Assembly: GCF_020509005.1 (NCBI RefSeq)
Contig: NC_063019.1
Coordinates: forward strand, 930,001 to 994,000
Direction of reading: 5' to 3'
Length of the DNA: 64,000 nucleotides
Source of the DNA: Fulvia fulva
Lineage: Eukaryota; Ascomycota; Dothideomycetes; Mycosphaerellales; Mycosphaerellaceae
The notes below the pieces were generated by a model. The model had not been told where the DNA came from. It ran no database searches and saw only the letters and a list, made by a program, of their open reading frames with translations. Made by a program: the position numbers and the translations under genes. The first letter of the stretch is position 1. Every line of letters starts with the position of its first letter. This document shows, piece by piece, positions 25,010 through 34,706 of this stretch.

Positions 25010-28000
25010 ATGATGGACAACCCATACCTGCAGAACGGCCACGGCCAGGCTGCTCAGTCAAATGGACACCCACGAGATCCATCGTCCCAGATGCGCAAGC
25101 TGCGCGTCCCGACGGTGAATGAGGCGCTCCCGTACAGTCCGTTCAGCAGCATTGTCCCCTTCAATCCCGGTTAGTGACTTCATCCTCACTGTTCCCCACC
25201 CCAACCCGCGTGCCGTGCCCCAGCCAACACCTGCGTTTGTGACTTGTGTCTGCAGCTACTGACATGCCCATACCAGATCTCATATCAGCACCTCTATCCA
25301 TGCCTACCACCGCACCGACCGACTTCCTCGACTTCGACCACATCAAGACAACACAACGCGAGCTCGAAGTACTGAGTGCTGGAGCACAAAGCGCCGAAGA
25401 CGCCTCGAAGCGATGCCAGAAGACACTTGACGACGTGAAGCGACTACTGGACGCCGAGACGTTGACGCAGTTCAAGTTCAAGGCGACGAAACGCTTTGCC
25501 GAAGGGCCTGCTGTCCAGCCAACACCAGTGCAGCCAAAGCTGAGCACGTTTGCGAAGATGGTGTACGATACGTCGCAAGTGCAGTACAGATACCTCGTAC
25601 CCGAATCGCCGCCTCCCGAGGAGAAGCCTGTCGCGAAGAGCAGCCAGCAGATCAACAAGCAAGCCGTGCAACACAACAAGCAGATCACCCACCAGACGCC
25701 TCTACAGCCCAAGGTTGCGAAGCCAAACAGACAGACACATTCCGAGCAGAAGCTCGCTCAAGCACCTTCGCAGCCCAGGCTTGCCCAGTTCGCACCAGTC
25801 CAGATCCTTCCTCGGTCGTCATTAGCGCCATCCGAGTACAATGGCTCGATCAGCAGTCAGCAAGCCGTTCCTACAGGCTCGCAAGGCACCCCTCAAGCCT
25901 ACGTACAGGCAGCACAGCTTACTCCTGCTCAGCGGGCAGAATACCAGAAGGTCCGCGAGATCTCGCCGTCGAAGACCCAAGGTGCCGTCCTACAAAGCCG
26001 TACACTTACTGCCGACCAGCGCCACAAATCTGACGTGGCTGTGAAAGACCTTCAGGACTTGCTAGCAGACATTTTCGAGGACGAAGACAGGATGCAACCG
26101 GATACCTCTGGAGAAGCTTCCAACTATCGAAGCAGACTGTTCGCGATGCGAGATCAGGATGATCAGTCTGCGCCTATACTCCAATTCGATCCTCAAACTA
26201 GACTAGATGCCGCCGTATCAGCTGTCATCAACGCTGGAAGGTTGGATGACATCGATGTCGACCATCTGGTCAGAGTGGAGAGACTTTGCGAAAGTTTGTT
26301 GAACACTCTTCAAACTGTATCACTTAACATCGGGAGCGACTGGACGGACCACGATGTTCATGAATGGCTGGGACGCATCACAGCTACACAGAGTGGTCTG
26401 GTAGCTTCTCGCACTTTGATGCGTATCATGACTGCTGGCTCGCATCGCAAGGAGCTGCAGTCCGAAGACTTCCTACAAGCTGTGTTGGACGGCCTTCGCA
26501 CTGTCGTGGAGACCGGTCTTATGCCTCTGATCGAATTACGGCCCATCGACAGAGTCAAAGGCGAGAAGAATGGCGAACGAAACCCTCGCTTCGACATCGC
26601 ATCAGACAACCGCGCTCAGGTCAAAACATTGCTTGGCGCGACGAGCCGATCCCTGAAGCTCGTTGGTGATCTCTTTGTTAAGACCGATGTCGACGAGAGT
26701 GAGATCTCGAGTGTGGAGTACCTGTGCAAGACTCTGATCTTCGCCAGTAATGCAGCTGTGGAAAGAGACTCTGCACTGGGTATTCAGGCGTTCGAAAAGG
26801 TGCGACTGTCGGCAATGGATGTCATCGCCCGCATCTTCACCAAGTACACCAGCCAGCGCAACTCTATCCTCAGCGAAATTCTGCTGTCTTTAGAGAAGCT
26901 GCCCGCTACCAAGCAAAGTGCTCGACAGTTCGCCGTACCCAACGCGAAACCTATTCAATTGGTATCTGCATTGTTCATGCGCTTGGTGCAGGCGAGCGCG
27001 ACCGTCACCGCCAGAAACAACGACCTGGAGGACGAAGATGAAGATGACGCCGACGATTCCGACGATGCCATCCGGGTAGCCAGAAAAAAGAAAGCTCGCT
27101 CTGCGAAGTCAAAGAGGCACCCTACTGATCTCAGGTCCCTCTACAAGCCGCTCATTGGAAGTGCGAGGGCGAACGCTGGATTCATCGTCCGCAGTCTTGT
27201 CGAGCGCGCTCTGTCCACCTCCAAGGCCGCCGATGAACCCTTCCGCAGACTGCTCGACATCTTTACTGAAGACTTCCTCAACGTACTGGGCACGACCGAC
27301 TATCCCGCTGCAGAACTACTTCTCAGAGTACTTGTGTCGCAGCTACTCGAGATCGCGGACAACCCGAAGAAGCCCGCGCCAGCGAGGACTCTGGCTCTAG
27401 AACTAATCGGTGTCATTGGATGCGGTATCCTGGACGTTCAAGCCAGCACTGCAAGAGCCGGTGAAGGACACGAGGCTGAGGATGCTGTCGCGAGGCAGCT
27501 TGCGGATCTGGCGAAGCGGAGCGAAAGCGGAGACTTGGACTACGCTCACCTCACGGCCTCTGATGGTCCCTACAGAGTGCTCGTTGAATACATCGACACA
27601 CGCGACACCAACGGCAGCGACCTCGGACTTCAGAGCGCACGCGGCTATCATTTGGTGCAATGGGCGGAGCTCGTATGCGAAGCCAAGGGCGCCTCAGGTG
27701 ACGACGAAAGCAACAGCACTCCCAGGACGGCGAAAGACTTACAGTCCAAGCTTCGTCAGATGATCGCAGATGAGCACTGGCTGGAAGAGAATGCAATGTT
27801 CCGAAACCTTACGACACCACAAGGCAAACTTGCAGGCAGAGTCGTCGCTGCGAACTCGAGGTTGTGCAGAGCGTTCGGTCGCATGTTCAACACAGTGCTT
27901 GCCTCGATGAACAGCGAGCAGCCGACCGTCAGAAGTCGCAGCTTGAAGAGCGTGACCACACTGCTGGAAAAGGATCCTTCTGTACTGGACCGCCACCAGA

Positions 28001-30642
28001 CAATCATTGCTCAGATCGTCCGCCTCTTCAGCGACCCCTCATCACTGGTCCGCGACAGTGCTCTCCTGTTAACTCAAAAGTGTGTCGCACTCCGTCCCGC
28101 TCTTGAACTCAAAATATACGAGAAGGTCATCCCAAGAACAAACGACTCGGCTGTGGGTGTACGGAAGCGAGCGATGGCTTTCCTCAAGGAAGTCTACCTA
28201 CGGTACAACAACAACAAGATTCGTGCAGCAATTTCCAATGCCCTCATCACGCGCATTAACGATGCCGATGAGAGTGTGGCCGAGGTGGCGAAATCCACTA
28301 TTGAGGAGGTCTGGTTCCTCGCTTTCAAAAATGTCAAGCCAGAGGGCGACAACTCTGTCGACGGACTTCTTCAGCTTCGGGCGCATGCTGCCTTGATCAT
28401 TCAGACCGTCGAGCTTGGTGATAACATCGCCACGGTTCTGGAGGTCCTGATCAAGACCTTGCTCACCAACTCTAAGCAAGCTGCCCAGAACGCCCGCATC
28501 TGCAAGACCCTCATCGGTGCACTCTTCGATGGCATTCTTGACGGTAACGACATACCAGGTGAGCCACCTAAGGGTGCTGTCCTGCGAGCTCTCAACGTCT
28601 TCGCCAGGACTGCCCCTCGACTCTTCACCGCGACTCAGCTCGAACACCTTGCTCCGTACGTCCAAGTCCTTACCACTCATGACGAACTGGACGTGTATCA
28701 CAACGCTCTTATGATCCTACGTCATACTCTACCGGTAGTGTCAGGCATCAATCGTGTCAAACTTGACGGCCTGACGAAGTCGCTGTTGAACAACCTCGGC
28801 CGGCTCCCAAGGTCTGAGCTGACTGTCGTGGCACCTTGTCTGTGGACGATTCACACAGTGCTCAACCAGCAAGACCAACGCTTGACCAATCTCGTCAAGT
28901 CAGCATTGAAGCAGTTGGATGATTTGCGTCGAGGCAATACTGTCATCCCCAATGACGAGAAGCCTCTCTCGAAGTACAGCAAGTTGCTGACCATCATTGG
29001 ACAATTCGGCAAGGCTTGCGACTTCGAGTCTGAGCTGAACTATCTCAGAACAACGTTCACGTGGTACAAGGGTAATAGTGCTGCCGCTTTACTGGTGGAC
29101 GTTGTCTGTTATTTCACCAGCTCAAAGCAGCCACTCCCGATCCGCGAGGCAGCCATCGAGAGCATCTGCGAAATTTGCCAGGCGCATCCCAAGCACTTCC
29201 TCCGGGCAGATGTCACCAACTCGATCGAAGCGGTGTTCAAAGATCACATACCTTCCCTTGAGCATGTGCTACTCGACAGTCTCCAAGGCTTCTTCACTAG
29301 TGGTGAGGAAGTCCAAGAGAGCGAAGCATTAGCGGCTGGTGTAGAGAGCGGAACGCAGCGTCTGGGTGGCACATATCAAGCAGCTGACTACGAATTGGCA
29401 TCAGCTTCACTTTCGCAACGCTTTCTGCCGCAATTCCTGCGCATTGCCCTTGCAACATCAAGCGACGTTGCTTTGGCTGCGGCACGCATCGTGGTGTCTA
29501 TCAACAAGCGTGGTATGGCACATCCAGGTGACAGCGGCCCTAGTCTTGTTGCACTGGAGACCTGTACGGTCCCTGCCATCGCCAAATTAGCATTCTTGGC
29601 CCACCGCGAGCAATATGGCAAGTACGAGAATGTCTTCGAGAAGGGACTGGTCAAAGCGGTTGAGAAGGCTTTCGACTACCAGAAGGCGGTGACGCAAGAC
29701 GTTGACGGTTGTACTGGCCAGCCTCCGATTTCGAAACTCCACTTCTTCTGGGACGTCTTGAAGACTGGCAAGGCAAAGGTCCGCGCCAAGCTCTTCACGA
29801 ACTTGTGTGCTACTCTGGACTTCGAGCCATCCAAGCTCAAGCTCGACGCAAGTGGTGTCTCAACGCATCTTCAGTTTGTGCGCTTTTGCGCTGAGAATTT
29901 CGCCTTCTTCGAGTATGACTTGCCTGCAGATCTGACCCATCTGCTGTCGTGCTTGGAGAAGCTCTTCGCCAGCACCGGCACATCTGTGGCGCAAGCCATC
30001 GAGAGTGAGGTCTTGCAGCTACACATCCCGATACCAACCTCCCAGACCATGGAGAATACTTCTGACAATATGGCGCCCGCCATGGACGATTCTAGGCACC
30101 TTCAGACTCTTGATGCAGCTCGTCTTCAACGCCTCGCAGTATCGGCACAAGTCTTGTCTCTGCTTTGGGAGACTCGCACCTACCTCCGCAAACTCTGGAA
30201 CGCACAGAAGTACATGGGCAAGCCGAAGACAACCAAGAAGGCTGACAAGGACGACTCCAAAAAGGAACAGAAGCTGGCTGGGCGTGCGACAAACGCTCCT
30301 GCTCTCACAGAGGCATACCAAAAGGCTATCAGTCGAATCATGAATTTGCCGAACGAGGAAGCCGCGCTGCGTGCTAAGTGCACCAACTTCGTGGAGCTCT
30401 TCTCGGTGGACACTGAAGTCAAGGTTGGCTCCGACAACGATGATGAGGACATCCTGATGGAGGACGATGACGATGCTCGTAGTGAGGGCAGCTCGGCGAA
30501 GAGTCCTTCTGCAGGTCCTTCGCGTGGCAAGAAGAGAAAGTCGGTCGATGGCGGATCGAATGGGCCGCCGAAGAAGAGAGGACGCCCGCGGAAGTCGAGC
30601 GTCGCTAAGAAGGATAGCGATGGTGAAGATGGTTGGGATTGA
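25010..30642 (+). CDS. SCC2: sister chromatid cohesion protein Scc2/Mis4 (cohesin loader)
   Basis: This is the large subunit of the Scc2-Scc4 complex (NIPBL in animals), which loads cohesin onto chromatin and stimulates its ATPase. Exon 1 is 25,010-25,169 and exon 2 is 25,256-30,642, with an 86-bp phase-1 intron (GTTAGT...CTGCAG); the product is 1848 aa. The N-terminus has VNEALPYSPFSSIVPF, typical of fungal Scc2. A charged linker at about residues 645-680 is rich in D/E and then K/R. Residues ~700-1700 are HEAT-type helical repeats, including the VRSRSLKSVTTLLEKDPS and VGVRKRAMAFLKEVY blocks of the Nipped-B region. The C-terminus has a bipartite basic signal (GKKRKS, PPKKRGRPRK) with an AT-hook-like RGRP core. 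The frame is intact across 5.5 kb. Confidence 0.95.
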
Positions 30643-32179
30643 GCATGAGATGCACCTTCAGGTTGCATATTGTGACCATTGTATTGTTATAGCCAGCGTT
30701 GGCGCTGGTGAGATGGTGATAGTCCCGAGGAAGAGATGAGCGATTGCTTCGAAGGTACCCCAGGAATGCTTGATGTAACTTATATGAAATGAACAATTCT
30801 GTCACAGCCGCCCTTTCATAGGAACGGATGATTGCTATGTGACTCCACAGATACACTCCGAACCGCTGCGGTGAGACCTTCCACAGAGTGACATACTTGA
30901 GGGACGATCAACAACAGGTGTCACTTTCGCGATGGACAATCCATGGACGTTTGACCAGCCGGTAGGTGTTACAAGGATCATGTGTGATCCTGCTTTTGTT
31001 GCAGCTCCAGGATAGAAGGAGAGTGAGCTTGGTGGCGTGATGCTCAGTGGCAGGTGGTCGAGAGGCAATGGCGCCGCACCCATGCCTCGGGTCAATATAA
31101 CATCCGCTGGTACATGGTGGTTTGCAACTCTATAGATCCATCTACTTCACTGTTGTCCGTCACTTGCTCTCCCTGCGCGGGACACCCTCCCAGCAATCGT
31201 CGTCCTCAACCGCCATCACGGGCCCTCCCGCAAACAGCCTACATAATCCATTAGCATTTGTTTGCTCACATCAACGACCAAGCAAGCCAATCACAAGTAA
31301 GCACCGTGGTGAAGCCAGAAACTAGGCCCGATTGTCTCAATCGTAAGAGCTGACTGGCGCAACAATTCACCACCCTTCAAATATTGATTTCTGGTCTCAC
31401 CGGAGACGACCGCATAACATGTGCGAGATCAATATTTGATTGTAATTCGAGCTAGTCGTTCTGTGCCCTTGAGCTTAGCTTGGTTGTTGAGAATAGGTGA
31501 ACTTCACATATGTGAAGTTCTGACCTTAAGGATATCCTAGCATGTAATGCGCTGGGATTTCTTTTTGCTCGTGTGGATGGGTTCGAGCCTTTTTGTTTGG
31601 CTGATTGGGTTCAAGTTGCGATGGCGGTTATGTGTATGTCAACTTTGTGGTTATGAGTAGGTGTCGATGCACGCCTTGGTCATATCTAAATGCATCCGGG
31701 CAGCAGCCCGCGCTTGAATTGGCGGTCATCGAGGAAGGTAGACATTGCTCCTACGAAACCCCTTTTGTCTATTCTCTTCGTTGTATGAATGGACCTGAAG
31801 TTCCTTACTCCCTCGCAGCACCTGAGTTCCAAAGCGCATGCAAAAAGAACGCATGAATCTAAATTGTGCTTCGGTCTTGGCACTCATGTGATGCGCGTGA
31901 CCACATATTTGCTAGGAAAGCTATAAATTGCCACTCAGCGTTCCAAGTCATGGGCACATTAACCAACTAACTTTTGTCGCTCTTCTAAAGAGTTATAGTA
32001 ACTTCTGAAGTACTGTCATGTCAGTCTACAAGCGCTTTATATCGAACAAGAAACAGTGTCTCCAGCAATCGGTCTTGGGTTAGTGGTAGCGCGTCACTCG
32101 TTGCGAGACAATGATGGCGTATCAGGTTGGATGAACTGCACAAGTATCAATGCACAGTGATACAGGTGGGAGTTTGCTA
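30643..32179. other. intergenic stretch with inverted repeats, no supported gene
   Basis: There is no credible coding frame in 1.5 kb. A 12-bp inverted repeat pairs 31,377-31,388 with 31,428-31,439, and a 22-bp perfect palindrome lies at 31,499-31,520. A tRNA-like A-box fragment is near 32,072-32,107 but lacks the remaining arms. Confidence 0.5.
31499..31520. repeat. perfect 22-bp palindrome
   Basis: The half-site is GAACTTCACAT, joined to its complement without a spacer. It lies in the gene-free stretch between SCC2 and the second MITE. Confidence 0.9.
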
Positions 32180-32466
32180 CAGTCCTGGGCATAGTTTTTA
32201 CAGCCCCTGTTCTTTCACCTTTCCTCATTAGGAAGGATGTATCCACTGCTTGGCGTAGCTCACCACCTGGTGTGTCCTCCATTGTTGGCTATTACTGCCT
32301 CGCAGCGTTCTCGCATACTCTTGCATATACGTTGTATGTCCTCAGGTGTGAGCTTGACCCATTCTTGATAGTGAGATTGAAGGTAGCAACACCTTCTGAG
32401 ATGGACATGGATAGCCGGAAGGGGTTAGCGTAAATACAGGGGTTGTAAAAACTATGCCCAGGACTG
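32180..32466 (-). mobile_element. Tc1/mariner-derived MITE, copy 2 (287 bp)
   Basis: The sister of the element at 14,248-14,534: same length, same terminal inverted repeats of about 31 bp, and TA on both sides (32,178-32,179 and 32,467-32,468). On the minus strand 32,260-32,382 encodes the last 40 residues of a DDE transposase of the Tc1 type (YQEWVKLTPEDIQRI, SMRERCEAVIANNGG, HTRW, stop). No catalytic residue remains, so it can move only with help from a full-length relative, none of which is in this window. Confidence 0.9.
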
Positions 32467-32987
32467 TAGGCCAAGATCGATCGTTTTGCCCCAATAATGC
32501 ATTTGTGCAGCTCGTGGCTCGAAGTCGCGGCTGTATACATTTGCTGTTGAGCATACAAGTCAGACTTGCTCCTCGTTGTTTTAAACGTACTATATGAAGG
32601 TGTAATGACCGAATTAACACGAGGGACAAGGTGATAGGCATCAAGGAGTGTCGAATGACCTAAAAACAGGGCCGAGGGCCAACTCGTTGCGTTGGGAGAC
32701 TGCATTAATGTGTGGTCAGAGGAAGGCGCTGAAAGCCATTCAATCACTTCATATGTCGAAAATAGCCGCAGCTTGCTTAATAGAATCTAGCTTGGCACGG
32801 AGGATCTGGTGAAGTTTTGCCGTGATGAGACTGCCGAGCTCGTGTCCAGCCCTCGTCTGATGTTGATCTTGTTAAAGAGTAAAGAGGTAAGAAACATGCA
32901 GAAGAGTGTGCGAGGCTTTGCGACGCACTAATTGATGCCGACACAAGCGTGGAGATCGTCCATGCTTTGGGTTTCAAAGGCTCTGTA

Positions 32988-34705
32988 CTACATCATATCC
33001 CGCGTGCGATCTCCTTGAGCTATCCTGCTTATGCTGTCCTTGAGGTGTTGGGTCCGGTCTTGGCATAACGTCGAATGTAGATACGTTCGATAAGCGTCAT
33101 AAATACTGACTGCTTTCCGAAACTTCGTCTTGGGAACAAGGGGCCACCGTACGGCCTCGAACTCAATCACTCTCCACTTCCCGCCGAGCACGTCCTTGGT
33201 GGCGTATGTAGCGACTACTACGGTAGGTCCATCCAGTATGGCCATACTCTTGCAAAATCGACCAGCCAGCGTGTGAAAGGGTGAGATACCGGTCTGTTCT
33301 GAATCAGAGCGTACATCGATGATCGACCTGGGAGTCTGTCCGAGGATCGTGTGAGTACTGAGTTTTTTTTTGACTGTGTAGAAGGCTCGCACTGTGAACC
33401 TGCGTAGACTGCCCCGATGCTCTCTCAGTTGAATTGTGACAGATCCGCTGAAGACTGTAGGCAGGTTCCACCAGTGGTGAGCGCAGACTTGATCTCTGCA
33501 TTGTAATGGTGCGGCATGTGAATGCACTTACTTACACCATCCCAGGAGGTTCCGCACGCCAAAGCTGAATCGGTGACTTCTCCTTCTGCATCCGCTATTT
33601 CCAGGGTGATAGAGCCTTTGCAGCGAAGAAGAGACGCACTGCCAGGCTGAGGCGTATCTGACCCATGCCCTTGAAGCTCGACCTCTCTACAGGAACGCGC
33701 GACAACGATCCTCCGCCGAGTATAAAGCAGCCCGGCATCATATATGTCGCACTCATGCAAAGAGGCACGGGAATAGTCGCCTGTTGAGTTCTTATAGAGT
33801 ACAAGCGTGATGTGGGAAGTCAGCCGATCTTCATGACCGCAATTGAGCATTGCCACGGTGTGGGTAGGGTGTGATTTACTACCTCGCCGAGCCACTGGGA
33901 CGTCAAGTACCGGCAGGTCGAAAGTGACATTTCTCGCTGTGATCTCATACTCTCTTTGTGAGCTTCCGCGCGGTGTCTTCCTCAAGCATTTGAAACTCGG
34001 ATGGTGGAAGTCGGCGGGTGAAGAAGCGAGCAGATCTTGACGATAAGACCGAGTTTCTTCGGGCCCGCTAGGTCGCCAAGCGAATATAGTATGGTCTGAG
34101 TAGGCGCGTAGGATTTCTTCCTGCAGACGTTGGAAGGCCTTAGCTCCTTCGCCGTAGATGACAGGCATGTTGACATTGAAAATACCGAGCAAGGAATAAG
34201 CTCGATCTTCTACTCGAGTAGTGACCCGCTTCGATGCCCAATTCATTCGCTGTGCTATGCTGAAGGAAGCTAGAAGGCGTTGATGCTTCAATAAGCTGAC
34301 ATGTATGCCCGTCACCTGGGAAACGGGCAGAACAAGGTCAGACAAAGCGCCGATAGACTTCTCAGTCTTGCAATAGAACTTTACATGCGAGGAGGCAATG
34401 AGCTCCTGCAACGTCCAGCCTCGCGTGAACCATCTAAGAGTTCGTGGTGCCACAAAGTCCTTTCCAGAGCCAGTCCGATTGCCGGAGTGCGTACCGCCTG
34501 CTGTAGGTGCGGTACGTACAGCGTTGCCCTTCGCGTGAAACATCTCAGCAGTGATCTGCTGTCCCTCTTCAGGCTGGGCGAGATCGTCCAGGTACACATT
34601 AACATACTGCCGCATTCGCATACCAACGGTACATCGAGTTGATCGCTTCAGAAAGCTGAGGCGGCTGAAGTCATGAACGTACTGTATCCCATCTCCAAAA
34701 GCCAT
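32988..34705 (-). pseudogene. HET-domain protein, 5'-truncated and frameshifted
   Basis: HET-domain proteins act in fungal heterokaryon incompatibility and related cell-death responses. Read 5' to 3' on the minus strand, the remnant opens with GDGIQYV. It continues in another frame with LSEAINSMYRWYANAAVC (~34,610-34,660) and, after one extra A near 34,600, with YLDDLAQPEEGQ, WFTRGWTLQELIA, MNWASKRVTTRVEDRAYSLL and VIYGEGAKAFQRLQEEI. A phase-1 intron at 33,455-33,531 (GTAAGTGC...CTACAG) leads to a last exon ending at 32,988. The first ~70 residues of the domain (up to the ISHTWG-type motif) are missing, and the remnant starts within a few bases of the CLC stop codon on the same strand. Non-functional as a HET protein. 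Confidence 0.8.
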
Positions 34706-34706
34706 C

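Noticed and set aside
32072..32107. tRNA D-arm-like GGGTTAGTGGTAGCGCG with a CTCG/CGAG hairpin
   Set aside because: No acceptor stem, anticodon stem of normal size or T-arm follows; at best an old fragment.
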